From Ceratopteris richardii (taxonomy: Eukaryota; Streptophyta; Polypodiopsida; Polypodiales; Pteridaceae), in contig MU260052.1 of NCBI GenBank assembly GCA_020310875.1, positions 146,001-210,000 of the forward strand: 64,000 nt of DNA, written 5' to 3'. The translations under genes were made by a program, and so were the position numbers. Below the pieces are notes generated by a model that saw nothing but the letters and a program-made list of their open reading frames with translations, made no database searches and had not been told where the DNA came from. Shown here piece after piece: positions 47,781 through 60,032 of this stretch. How positions within the stretch are numbered: position 1 is the stretch's first letter; the number at the start of each line of letters is the position of its first letter.

Positions 47781-49146
47781 GCATCAAAATCAGCTCTAGA
47801 TCAAGCCTTATTAACCCAATAGAAGTATCCAAAAACTCATATGAATCCAAAATTATGGTGTAATTTTGTCAAGCTTCCCTTCAGTGAATACATGTATGAA
47901 TGTGAATCTTTGTAGTAATAACATTAACAGATGCACCAATAGTAGAAGATGACACCATCACTCATGCACTATGGTGATAGAAGGTAGATCTGTTATGAAT
48001 TATATATAGTTGGAACAATCTCATTGAGTATGTCAAGAATATGTGATTCTTTTCTCATGTGGAAAATGTGCATTTTTTACCAAACCTTTGACCAACTTTG
48101 ACTTTTGCCATATCAACCTATCTTATCAAATTGTTCATAATTATATACACTGATTGAGGTATCCAAACCTTACAACATTCAATGTCAACTCTATCTATAT
48201 AAAGTTTCAAATCTCCATGACATTCACCCCCTCAAGACCTACGAACTCTTTGGATGGGCCAATATTATCATACATTTGTATTCGTAAAATCTTCGGCAAT
48301 CCAAGCTTTGATTTGATTCAAAAAATGCATGGGAAGTAAAAAGCTTTCTACATGCATGTGGCCATGTAATGTGACCATATCATACATATCTTAGGTGCAT
48401 ACAAAAATAGATGGTGCATAAAAAAGGTATTTGGTTGTTGATTATGAAGCTTATTCAAGTTGTTGTTGCAAATAGTTTTTTTATTTTCTTGATTTTGTTT
48501 TTCAATGAATTTGTGCGAGTTGAAAATTGAATGTATCTTTGTACAAGGTCAAACGGTGCAAGCATATGCCATACATACTCTACATGAAAATTTTTATCAA
48601 AATGGTGAAAATAGCTCTAACGATTTCCTAGAAGGCTTTCTTTGGATGAGGTTATCACTCAAGAATCTACTTCCCTTTTTTTCCGAAATCTCATGCAATT
48701 GTGCAAATAGTCATCCATTTTTGGGTAAAAAATATGTGCAATGAAAAGCATGCATAGTTTAAATGAAAATGGCTCATCATGGTGCAAAAAGATAAGTTTT
48801 ATACAAGGAATACTAGGAAAGAATCTGATCTTAATTCTCTTCCTCATTCGTTTCATCTTCTTGAAGCATTTCATCAATTTTATAATCTTCTTTTCACACC
48901 CTTTGAAAATTTTTATTTGTTTCCCTTCAAAAGGTGTCTTGAACAAAGTACATGAAGTTTATTTAATTCATAAGTGTCATTTTCATGAGCTTTCTGTACT
49001 ACATATGATCCAAAGCAATGCTTTGTCAACTTCCTTCATGCATCATTTGTGTGTCAAAATTACTATCGTACACAATCATCAATTTGAATAGGCTTTGAAG
49101 TCAATCAATGTGGCTTGTTAAAGATTTTATTCTTGGGCCTAGAAGC
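47781..49146. other. AT-rich region, probably 5' part of copia element D
   Basis: No recognisable gene. It may include the start of gag and the 5' LTR of element D, but no LTR partner was found in the window. Confidence 0.3.
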
Positions 49147-49644
49147 TGTTAAACTTTTTATTGTTTAATCTATTATCAATCTTGAGTTCTTGGGATGGTT
49201 AGGGGTCTGTAAACAGAGGTTCCGTTTGTATTTTTCCCAAATCTACAGATTCAAAGTATACTACTTCACAGCAATTAAGGCATTCACTGTTTTGAATATG
49301 TTTACAGAACACTTCAATACCACCCAATTAACTGTATAACTTCTTCAAGTATCGCATTAACCCGTTAATCTTTAATACTTCATTAAGAATTAATTAATTA
49401 TTAAGCTTAATCAATAGAATTGACAAGTACTCAGATTACACAGGATTTCGGCAACACTACGCTTCACTGCAGGCTCTCACCCAGACGAAGAGTCCAGTGA
49501 CACACCCACTGCTTCACGCAACTCTTCTTTCATTAATTTGTAAAGGTTACAACTATTGCGCTATGCCCTTTCAGTATGTGTGCGACTTTTCAGGGTATAT
49601 TACAAAAATTATGAGTTTTAGGAGTTCCTTTCTGGCAGCTCACA
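49147..49644 (-). repeat. 3' LTR of element C
   Basis: Direct repeat of 59535-60032 (TGTGAGC...TTTAACA on the minus strand). No clear polypurine tract is seen next to it, possibly lost by mutation. Confidence 0.92.
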
Positions 49645-49690
49645 CTGGCACGCATGGTGGAATCGAACCCAAAAATGGTGAATACATAAG

Positions 49691-51851
49691 TCAGGTTCCA
49701 TCTATGATACCCTGTACATACATAGAGCGAGCTAATTTAAATGTACGTACAATCTTCTGTTTTAGGGAATCCAACATGTTCTTCAAAATTACACGTTCAA
49801 TCAATTGTGCATCAGTTCTGACTGAAGTGGAAGCTATGACCTGACTTATTAGTGACTCCGTCTGAGTCTGCAAAAATGCTTCCTGTAGATAAAATTCATT
49901 GGCAATAGCAGCATCCCTGTGCAGCTTCATTTCGGCTATTTCAGCATCAATGCGAGAGAGTCTATCAGCCTGAAAATCTAATTGCTTTTCCCTTCGCCCG
50001 AGTTCTTGAGATTGAAACTGAATGGTTTTATAGAAATCTTCTCTCTCCTTTTGAATGGCGGCTACTTCTTTCTTCAACTGGATAGTCTTGGCAATTTTTG
50101 CAGATAATTCTTGATCTTTCTAAAACAGCTGCTTAGTGACTTTATGCAATTTGGCTTTAGCTTTAAGGACATTAGTAGCGAGCGTTTGTGAAGCTTCTTC
50201 TAAAATACTAAGTGTATTTTGCGTATTATGAAGCTCGTTGCCTATTGCAGTCATGGCATGCGTCTTATCTGCAACTTCCTTCTTTAATCCTATAATCTCG
50301 TTGTCTTTGTTAGCAATAATCAAGTCTTTCTCTGCCAAATGTTCTTGTAGTCGCTGGATTTGGGCGTGCAAAGAGTGATTATCAGTTTTAGCTCCAAGCA
50401 CTTCTTCTTGGAGGGGGGCAATATCAGCTTCTAGGAGATTGACTTTGCTCTGTAGCTCCTGTTGAATGGTCTGTGTGGCCGTCTTTTTCTGAAGAGGCAA
50501 CTGCTGAGAGAATTGAATGAGTAATTTGCCCATGGATGCCAATTCGGTGAACATAACTGCAGCGGGAAGAGAAGAAGCAGGCTGCAATGGTGGGGTAGAA
50601 AGCAGGTGGGGAGACAAAGGTGGAGAGTAATTGGGAGAGGTAGGAGATTGGACGAGGCCGCAAGAATGGAAGTCAGAGTCGAGGAGGGAGAAACTTCAGC
50701 AGCAGCAAGAATGGTGGTTGGAGGAGGAAGGGAAAGAAGAGATGTCGGCACTAAGACAATTCCAGTGTCATGTTGAGGCACCGATAGAACTACTTCGGTA
50801 ACCGCCTCTTCTTCATAGGTCGGTTGCTTGACCGTGTCTGCTTGATCATCTGCTACTGGGGAAGAAGAAGGATGACACTCACTAACAGTAGTATCTTCCA
50901 CTGTGTCCTTTAGAGGCTCAGCATCCAGTTGTTTTAGTTCATCCTGCGGTTGGACTTCAAGGACATCTTCCATAATCACATTTGGCTCCTACTGCTTGCT
51001 AGGAGAAGAGGGTGCCGATACGCCCTGTAAAGTCGTGGCCGTATCATGAAAGATTTCAACCTCTTGAATTGTAGTTGAATCTTGCACTTGGCTTTGCGAT
51101 GGGCTGATACGTCTGCATTTGTGCTGGAAGAAGTGTAGCAAATCTTCGTCATCATCATCATCATCCTCCATCACTGTGTAGACTCCTCATGTAAAAGCAC
51201 GGTATTCGTTGGAGGTGGTTGCGCTGCTTGTATCACTGGAAGGAGAAACGTGAGGAGGTGCGGTAAACGAGTTCTAGGAATTTCGTTCTTGGCTATTTGC
51301 TTGGTAACTGCTTGGCATTCATGGTGAATGCGCCAGAAAAAGAATGAAGTAAAATTGATGGCTTTGCGAGAGGCAGTGTCTATCATAGAGTAGAACGGGT
51401 GGAAGATACCGTAAGTGCATTTTTGGAGGTTTAGAGCAGCTATGAGAAATTGAAGCACGGTGCGCTCTGGTTCGAGATGACAGAGAATGGCAAACTCATT
51501 AGATGAGTGCTGGGGAAAAAGGTCATTCATGGTCGTCATCGGAAGGAGCGGTCCATCGACCAACCTCTCCTGAGCGAGACGGAGCCCTTCCGCGATGGTG
51601 CTGAGAGTGACTACAACACAGGGGTTCAAACATGCCAACGGCCAGCATTGTTCTGTAGCAGGCATGGCGGCTATGGCAGATATGATATGTGCACAGAAGG
51701 GATGACACTCCACTAAATGCCAAGGCAATTCAGTGAAGGCCAAGAGCCCTCGAGCACGACGGAACACACTCACACCTGGAGTGAGACCCGCACGGAAGGT
51801 CACGATACTCGCAAGAGCTTCCATGGCGCACTCAGAAATAGACAATACCAC
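49691..51851 (-). pseudogene. Extra 3' ORF (ORF3) of element C, coiled-coil protein
   Basis: Minus strand between pol and the 3' LTR. An N-terminal globular part (51851-51171, MEALASIVTFRAGLTPGVSV) is followed by an acidic run (EDDDDDDED, 51165) and a Ser/Pro-rich linker (50979-50620). A long coiled coil follows: 50617-50120, an in-frame TAG, then 50077-49691, about 300 residues with a heptad pattern. Stops at 51171, 50989 and 50120, and a frame change near 50600, break it. The PVPRRRSW domain of A and B is absent. Same position and same general plan as ORF3 of A and B, but no sequence similarity is obvious by eye. Confidence 0.7.
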
Positions 51852-52159
51852 AAATCACACAAGGTTGCAAGCACACAGAGATGCAATAGCGATTAACAGC
51901 GGGAAGAACAAGATTAAGTAGAAACACTAGAAAAATCAGGCGGTAATCATCCTAATCATAACGTAGTATTGGAAATATACTGACATAATGGCAACATGCA
52001 CGCATTAACATAATCAAAGACACAGAGGGCGGCTACTAATCATGGATAGATAAGAAAACGGAAGGATTATGGTCAGTTGGTCAACTGAAACACGGAGATA
52101 AGAAAAGAAAATCAAGTGAAAAGAGTGGCAAGAGAAAAGGAGTAAAAATACCGGTGACA

Positions 52160-52800
52160 CATCATGAGGACGTAGGCGGTGGGTAATAGGGACGAAGCTT
52201 TGAGCCATTGATCGCTTTAGGAAGGAGGGCACCATTGAGGGTGGATAACTGAAAAGTGGCAGGTCCCACTTGTTCGGCAATATACTAGGGACCGAACCAT
52301 CACAATTTAAATTTTCTGGCGGATCTATTTGACTTAGCATTATAAAAGAGTACTAATTGATTTACCATAAACACGGGGGTTTTAAGGAAATGATCGTGGG
52401 TTTTGGCTTGTCTAAGCTGTACTTCCTGCACTACCAAAAAACTCTCAAGGTGTTGTTCATCGAGGGACCGTAAAGCCTCCAATCGAAAGGGAAAAGATTC
52501 CTTTGGTAGTAATTTTTGGTCTAATGCCACTCGCAAACTAGGAACCACCAACTCCATAGGAGCAACCGCCTCCAAACCATAATCCAACTTAAAAGGAGTG
52601 ATTCCAGTCGCCACTTTATATGTTGTATGGTAACCCCATAGTACGACAGGTAGGAATTGGTCCCATCTCTCTGGACAATCTAATACCAGTTTCTTTAAGA
52701 TGGTCAACAGAGATTTGTTGGTGCTTTCAGCAAGTCCATTTGCTCATGGATAGTAGGGAGAACTGAACTTATGCACAATCTGGAAGGTTTTAGTAAGCAC
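52160..52800 (-). pseudogene. Integrase C-terminal half (element C)
   Basis: Reads HFANTLMQVLTKTFQIVHKF then SPYYP.ANGLAESTNKSL (the region of the catalytic Glu), WGYHTTYKVATGITPF and a C-terminal tail (GPATFQLSTLNGALLPKAI, near 52210). One stop lies before ANGLAE and another near 52300. The first two catalytic Asp residues are gone with the region lost at the copia F insertion. Confidence 0.85.
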
Positions 52801-52824
52801 TTGCATTAATGTATTTGCAAAGTG

Positions 52825-54745
52825 TGTACTATTACATAAAAACAAGCTCTAAAGTAATCTTGGAGTCTTGTGGATTTTATTAATCATTAAAAATGGTATA
52901 TGGAAGCTTGTGGATCTTATTAGTTATGAAAAATAACATGTGGAGCCGTTCACATCTTCAAATTTAGAGCAAAAGTAGATAAAAGTAGATAAAAGTAAGA
53001 AGGAAAGGAGAGGTGTCTATTTTTAGACAAAGAAGGCGCTTATGTTGATAGCCTCTCAATAAAAAGAGTGGTTCTCTTAGTGTAGGTGTCCAAATTGAGT
53101 GATTCTTGTTGCGTTGTGAAGCTTACAACTTGTAATATATAAGTAAATCAGTTTTTCTAGAATTTTCAATGAAAAAGCGCCACACCAGTAGGCATTTTTT
53201 GCAGATCTTCTTTCTTGTGTCTATCCGGTGTCTCATGAGTGGCTTACCTCTCTTCAAACTTTCATATCTCAGTCGTTATGAGGTCTTTTTGAGTGATTTC
53301 ACTTGGAGAAGTTTCCTTGGCTCTGATACTTTCTATCCATATCAAAATTTCTCATAGATCTTGAAGTTTTTTTGCTTCTGTACATCAGTTTTCAATTCAG
53401 ACAGTTAGTCATACCTTGCTGTTGTAGACCTTCTCTTACCTTGACTTCAAGCTGTTGGTTCGGGAGCTATACTCCACTTTTTTTGGCGTTTTTTGTTTTT
53501 AAAGCATGCTACTCAGAGTTTACTTTCAATATATATGATTAATTTTGTCAAATTCGTCTCAAAGAGTCTCTGGTGGTTATTTTTCTATAGTGACCTATTT
53601 CTGTTTTTTTGAAAGTTTGATGGAAAGTTTGTTTTTGAAGTTTGGAAATATTTGGTTGGTGTTTTGAAGATCTTGGGAGATCTCATCATGTTTTGTTGTG
53701 TACTTTGATGTTTACAAGTTTGTAAACACAACATTGTGATATCAAAGCTTTTGTTTTTTTTATCAAATATTTCATACAAATTGAATTATCTTCTTTGTTT
53801 ACAACAATTGAACATGGCAGATTTGAGTGCATCGATTGAGAAGTTATCTGATGGGAGAAATTATCCCATGTGGCAATTTAGAATGGAGTCTTATCTCATG
53901 TCTAAAGGTCTTTGGGGATTGATAACAGGTACAGAAGTGAAGTTGGTATTACCAGAAGCTCCTACACAAGCGGATCGAGCAAGAGAGCAAGAATGGATCG
54001 AAAGAGACTGAAGAGTTATGTTTATTATATCACAAACAATTTCCAATACTATGATTGGGCATATAAGAGGTTTGAATACTAGTAGAGAGGCTTGGGAGTC
54101 TGCTATTTGCAACTACCAACAGAGCGAGGCAAACACAACTTATTGGTGAGTGGACAAGAGTAAAAAAGAAGCCATGACAATCAGTTAATGATTATGTTCT
54201 TGAGGTAAAATCTCTTATTGAAGCATTAGCCTCTATTGATGCATCTCCTAGTGAGGATATAAAGTTTAATAGCATGTTAAATGGCTTGAGAGAAGATGAA
54301 AGATGGAAGTCTTTCATTACGTCTATCATGACTCGAGAGAATCTACCATCCTTTGAAGATTTACAAACGCTCATGATGACTGAAGAAATCAACATACAAG
54401 GTGGCAACTCTTATCATTCACAAAGAGGTAGTCAAGGACAAGCTCTTTATACTTCATCAAATAGATCAAGAGGTAGAGGAAATTGGAGAGGAGGAGGAAG
54501 ATTCAACAACACTACACGAGGAAGAGGAAGCTTCAATGCTACTAGAGGAGGAAGAACAACACAACAAAACCAACAGACTCAACCAAACCAGCAAGGTAAC
54601 TTTACTTGCCATTATTGTGGTAAAGTTGGTCATTATGCCAGGGATTGCTTCTCCAATCCAAATAGAAGAGGTGGTTTTAGAGGAGGACAAAGAGGAAGAG
54701 GCCAAGATCACATGCATCACAACAACAACATAGTACAACATACTG
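52825..54745 (+). mobile_element. Ty1/copia element F, 5' LTR and gag only
   Basis: 5' LTR is about 52825-53733 (TGTACT...ACA). A degenerate tRNA-Met primer site (TGATATCAAAGC, near 53738) and gag follow. There is no pol or 3' LTR. Element C coding sequence resumes at once on the right but lacks its integrase core. This is best explained by one deletion running from copia gag through its 3' LTR into C. Confidence 0.8.
53814..54745 (+). pseudogene. gag: copia gag (element F)
   Basis: Starts MADLSASIEKLSDGRNYPMW, a common copia gag opening. Stops near 54009 and 54167 and a frame change break it. The middle (LNGLREDERWKSFITSIM) and a glycine/arginine-rich tail with the zinc knuckle CHYCGKVGHYARDC (about 54607-54648) are clear. 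Truncated at about 54745. Confidence 0.88.
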
Positions 54746-57283
54746 GGTTGCATCACGGTACATTGTAGGCCACCATAATCCACTCTGCAGTATCTTTCGG
54801 TGTGTCAGATCAACCGCAAAATGTCCTCCGATTGGGGCAAAATGGGCCATTGTAATTACTGAAGCAATTTCATATGGGGGAACACATCTTAGTAACACGC
54901 CCAAGTGGTCCATGTAATATAACTGCCCTACAATTAGGTGAAATCGTCGGCTATACATGGCTAGTCTCTGTCGAGTAGCTGAAGAGGTCGTAGCAGGCAG
55001 ACATCCACTGGTCAAGAACAGAAGCAAGGTGTCATACTAAGAGGAGGGTACCGACAATTCCTGCTGATTATCATGTGCCATCTCTGCTACATAAATAGCA
55101 AGTGTTGTATCATCAACTCCTTCCGGAGATTCACTGGAATCCAACCGAGATAGAAAATCAGCAAGGGCATGTGCAGCCCCTGGTCGATGTACTACGGAAT
55201 AATCAAACTCTTGGAGCAACAAGACCCATCTTGCTAGTCTTCCTCCCAAATACTGTTGGCGAACAAGATACACCAAGACTGCATGATTGACATGAAAGGT
55301 GAAATGGCATCCCAGTAATTAATGCCAAAATTTCTTCACCGAATACACTAATCTGAGACATTCCCGTTCAGTGACTGAGTAATTGCGCTCTGCCGGAGCT
55401 AATCTATGACTCACATAATATACTCGACGGAACCACTTCTCCGTTTGTTGCATCAGCACACTGCCAATGGCAATGTCAGAAGCATCCACAAAGACGTGAA
55501 ATGGAAATTCCCAATTTGGCGCTTGTAAAATGGGAGCCTGAGTTAACAATGATTTCAGCCAATCGAAAGAAAGTTGTCACTCTTCAGTCCATTCAAACTG
55601 ACGAGGGTTACTGGTTATCAATCAATTAAGTGGTGTGGCGAGATGAGCAAGCCAACGCAAATGTCGCCCATGCCACCGTATTTGGCCCAAAAACCGCATC
55701 ACGTCTTTAGGTGTCTTGGGACTAGGGGCCTCTAGTACTACCTTCACCTTAACCAGATCAACTTGAATCCCCTATTTGGAGATGAGATGCCCTAGCAACT
55801 TGCTGCAAGATACAAAGAATACAAATTTATTCGGATTCAGGCACAAACGGTATTCTCGACACTTTGAAAAACAGCACCGTAAATGGTACAAATGCACCGA
55901 AGTATCATCAGATAAAGGGAAATCATCCAAATAAACTCTCATGAATGTGGTTAGGTAAGGAGAGAAAATTTCCTGCATACAACATTAAAACGTACTTGGA
56001 GCATTCCGCAAATCGAACCACATCACTGTACACGCATAAACGCCCCAATTAGTTATAAATACTATCTTTGGAATGTCCTGTTTCGCCATTCGAACTTGAT
56101 TATAACCACTATATCCATCTTAAAAGGAGTACATCTCTCGTCCTGCCACATCATCTAGCATTGTGTCCAAAAACAACATAGGGAATGGATCAGGTACGGT
56201 AGCTGCATTTAATTTTCGGTAGTCTACACATATATGTAATTGCTTATTCTTCTTAGGAACTATGACAATAGGAGAAATCCACTCTGCATGCTCAATAGGC
56301 ACAATAAACCCAGCTTTCAGCAATCGATCCAATTCGGCTTTGACCTGGGCCGCATAGTTAGGATTCATCCTATAACTTGGTTGCTTAATATGTGGGGCAT
56401 CTGGTTTCAGCACCACCCTATGTTGATAAATCCACGGGTCCAACCCCTTCATATCCCGATAATCCCAGGAGAATACATCAGAGAATTCACGTAGCAACTG
56501 CAACAAGTTCTCCTAGAAGGTCTCGGATAGTCCCACCTTAATTTTTACTGGTCGTGGGTTGGTTTCATCACCTAAGTGGTAGGTAACCAATTGATCTTCC
56601 GATACATAGAACTGCCGGGGCATCTCCAAATCATCGCCTGACTGGAGTAATTGTTGGAGCATCATATCATCCAAGGTCGGTGATGTACTTGACTCATGCT
56701 CACCGGTCAGTGGTACCATCATACAGGCTGCCAGACTCCAGTTATCCGCTACCGTTTGTAAATCCACATTGCCAAGTGCCATCAGACCCTTATTGGCTTT
56801 AAGAAAATCTTCCTCTTCATCATCTAAAAGACCATCCAGCATGTGTACAAGCTCAGCTACATATGGTCGTGCATGTAAGTCACAAGGTTTCATATCGTCC
56901 AGTGGAACAACATATTTCCGGGGGTTATTTTTAAAAATCAATTCTTGCGCTGACCAATCCTGAACTACCTTTGCTTGCTTTAGCCATGGGCGGCCAAAGA
57001 GCAGGTTATAGTCAAGGCTAGATTTGGGTAATTCCACAACAAAGGTCATTTTAAATACAGCCCCTTGTAGAGTGATCGTAATATCACGTACTAATCCCAC
57101 CGGATGAACGCGGGATTGATCAGCCATTTGCATAAAAAATTGGACAGGTTCAATTTGTGTCCATCCCATCCGTTGACAGAGTGTTGTTGTTGCAATGTTT
57201 ACACCGGAACCGCCATCAATTAACACTTGCATGATTTTATGATTCTTATACCAGAACGTAATCAAGGGTACCGTATGATCCAC
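54746..57283 (-). pseudogene. pol of element C: PR, RT, RNase H, H2C2
   Basis: Protease (57283-56900) has LIDGGSGVNIATT and LLFGRPWL; the DGGS form is common in this branch. RT (56506-55772) begins HRVVLKPDAPHIKQPSYRMN and includes ICVDYRKLNAAT, DGYSGYNQ and VYLDDF (near 55930). RNase H (55549-55060) has HVFVDASDIAIG, AERNYSVTERECL and ADFLSRLD. H2C2 (54990-54760) has GGHFAVDLTHRKILQSGLWW. Several stops, for example near 56120 and 55320. The frame runs into copia F just before the last Cys pair of the zinc domain. Confidence 0.88.
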
Positions 57284-57523
57284 TGTCAGATCAAGTTCTG
57301 GCTGAATTGTGGCTGTCGAAGGAGCACATGGAGGTCCTAGGCTGACCTGTTGCTAGAATTGTTGACGCACACCAGGCACTAAAGCCAATAGTTGTCCCAA
57401 TGGTAGTGTAACTGATGCTTTGGATAAGACATCCCACACCAAATCAATTTTTGCTATTTCCGGTACAATGTCCGGTGGGGATTCCGATACTCTTTGGGTT
57501 AGATTTCTGCCTTCGGGTAATGT

Positions 57524-58735
57524 CTATGGTATACTTGGCTGTGTTACTGGAACTGGGTCAGAAAAAATAGCTTGTTCCTGAGTTGCCCACTTACTTGCTT
57601 TAGTAAACACCTTCTGTTGTTCACGAATTCGAGGTTCAAAAATCTCTGCAACTGGTTGTAGTTGCTTTCCTAAACGTGTTTGCACTGCTGTTGTTTGAGT
57701 GTCAACTGCTGATATGTACACCATATTTGCCATTGGGTGTTGTCGTTCCTTTTTCTTTTTATTGTACTCAGCCACATCTTTACAGTACCTACGGATATGT
57801 CCTATTTCTCTGCAAAAATGACATTTAGGTGGTGGAAGAGATGCACCTTCACGTGTTGTACCCGCATTCCATCGAGTTTGCCCAAAGTTAGTTGAACGTC
57901 CTCCTCGATAATTCTTGTATCCCTAGTACGAGGTATTCCTCATCTGTGGTGGTACATAATGACTAGTCGGTTGCCCTTGTTCTTGAATGATGGCATTAAC
58001 AGCGGCTCTGCTCTGTACCTTTGCATTATACAGACAAGTCTCCGTGGTGTGGTTCGTTGTATGGCAAATGGTGCAATACATTTGATTCAGGGTGCATGCT
58101 GAGCTACTGTGCCCTGGATTTTTGCATTTAGTACAGTAAATCTATTTGAGAGGATCCTCGTTGGATTTCCTGGACATCTTCAGCCACTCTAGATCTTTAG
58201 TGAATCCACCCACTTTATTTTCTAATTGTAACACCATAGCAATTACGGCATCCAAAGGCATTCCACCCACAAATCTTATGATCATGATCTATTTCAATTG
58301 GGGATTTAATCCGTTTATGAACCACTACATAATAACATCGTCTGGTAAATTGGCATGCGCTGGTGGTAACTGCCGTAAATGAGTCCAAAATAGCGTGGAA
58401 TAATCATGTACATTCTGTACGGCTTCTGCCTATTATTATGTATATAATCAAAAATTTATGCTGGGTTTTTCTTTAGCCAAAACTGTTGCAGAAAGGCATC
58501 CTTCACATCATCATACTACCGGAAATGGTTCAGATCGTATTCTGTTAACCAGCGAGCAGCTTCATTAACCAAAGTTGACTGGAACACGATGGCTTTTTAA
58601 GCAGGATCTGCTGGGTAATTCAAAGCTACATAATTAATTTCAAATGTCCGCACATGCGTGTCAGGATCATCTCCCGAAGAACCTCCAAACTTTGTGTATG
58701 TGACTCCCGCTGGCACCGGACGCGGTGGAACAATC

Positions 58736-58766
<31 letters not shown>

Positions 58767-59460
58767 GCTGTTGTTGTTGTTGCTGTTGTTGTTGTTGTTG
58801 ATGTTGTTGTGAGCCACTCATAGTATTGTTGTTGTTGGCGTTGTTGTTGTTACCTGAATTTTGGGGAGATATCTCTTGATATTCTTGGACTGTATGGTCA
58901 ACCTGCTCACTTTTTGGTCCTAAGATGTCGTTGAACCGATTGCTTAATTTAAAATCTAACAGCCCTTCCTCAACTTTAGTGTCAAAATTGGCTAAACTTG
59001 CACCGAAAAATGATGGGCACAGTAAATTTCCACTAAATAGCACAGCAGTTTCACCGAAAAGCTTTAGATTGTCACCAGGTAATACCGAACTCTCACCGGA
59101 CTAGTCTACATTGTCAACGGAAGCGTTCTCACCGGATAACACAAACCTATCACCGAAAGCAACCAAATTCTGATCGGATCAGGTGGAACTATCCCCGCAC
59201 TGTGCCGCAGTACCAGCAGAAATCACCGTACTTTCTTCAGAAGGGACCGGACCCTCACCGGAATGCACAAGATTCTCATCGTGCGCTACCGAACTACCAC
59301 CGGAATTGCCGCTGTCTGGCTGAACTGAACCTTCTGCAACTGAACTGAATTGTCCTGCACTTCTACCACCAAGGGGTGTTCCTAATAAGTTCGGAACTGC
59401 CCAGGGATGTTGATCTCTACGGTATTTGGGGTAAGATTCACCGGAATGTGTTACTGGCAT
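57524..59460 (-). pseudogene. gag: gag of element C with poly-Gln and three zinc knuckles
   Basis: Minus strand from ATG 59460 (MPVTHSGESYPKYRR). The N-terminal part has degenerate SGE/PGD repeats (59450-59050), then a Gln run of about 25 coded by CAA/CAG repeats (58733-58810). A gag core follows (FQSTLVNEAARWLTEYD near 58550) with several frameshifts and stops. Knuckles are YCTKCKNPGHSSSAC and YCTICHTTNHTTETC (about 58140-58030) and CHFCREIGHIRRYC (near 57800). A lysine-rich spacer leads to the protease. Confidence 0.82.
58733..58862 (+). repeat. GTT/CAA trinucleotide repeat
   Basis: (TTG)n, interrupted by GCTG and GATG units, encodes the Gln and Asn runs of gag on the minus strand. Confidence 0.95.
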
Positions 59461-59515
59461 ATATCAAAGGATTCTTCTTCGAGCCTTAACCTTCTTCTTC
59501 AAATAGCTACTCCAT

Positions 59516-59533
59516 TTCCCACAGACGGCGCCA
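59516..59533 (-). promoter_or_regulatory. Primer-binding site of element C
   Basis: On the minus strand TGGCGCCGTCTGTGGGAA, one base from the 5' LTR. TGGCGCCGT fits the 3' end of plant tRNA-Asp; the rest does not match well. Confidence 0.75.
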
Positions 59534-59534
59534 G

Positions 59535-60032
59535 TGTTAAAATTTTTATTGTTTAATCTATTATCAATCCTAGGTTCTTGGGATGGTTAGGGGTCTATAA
59601 ACAGTGGCCCTGTTTGTATTTTTCCCAAATCTACAAATTCGGAGTATACTACTTCACAGCAATTAAGGCATTCACTATTTTGAATATGTTTACAGAACAC
59701 TTCAATACCACGCAATTAACTGTATAACTTCTTCACGTATCGCGTTAACCCGTTAATCTTTAATACTTCATTAAGAGTTACTTAATTATTAATCTTAATC
59801 AACAGAATTGACAAGTACTCAGATTACACAGGATTTCGGCAACACTGCGCTTCACTGCAGGCTCTCACCCAGACGAACAATCCGGCGACACACCCACTAC
59901 TTCACGCAAATCTTCTTTCATTAATTCGTAAAGGTTACAACTATTGCGCTACGCCCTTTCGGTATGCGTGTGACTTTTCAGGGTATATTACAAAAATTAT
60001 GAGTTTTAGGAGTTCCTTTCTGACGGCTCACA
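59535..60032 (-). repeat. 5' LTR of element C
   Basis: 498 bp, same length as 49147-49644 and aligned throughout with scattered substitutions. Confidence 0.93.

Larger units (their letters stand above)
49147..60032 (-). mobile_element. Ty3/gypsy LTR retrotransposon C, decayed
   Basis: Minus strand. Two 498-bp LTRs (59535-60032 and 49147-49644) are flanked by AAGC on both sides (AAGCT if the first T of the LTR is shared). The order is PBS, gag with Gln repeat and three zinc knuckles, PR, RT, RNase H, H2C2, integrase C-terminal part, then an extra ORF3. Many stops are present. The integrase core is replaced by a fragment of copia element F. RT (YLDD, DGYSGYNQ) is clearly different from A and B, so C is another family. 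LTRs differ by about 4% by eye. Confidence 0.9.
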
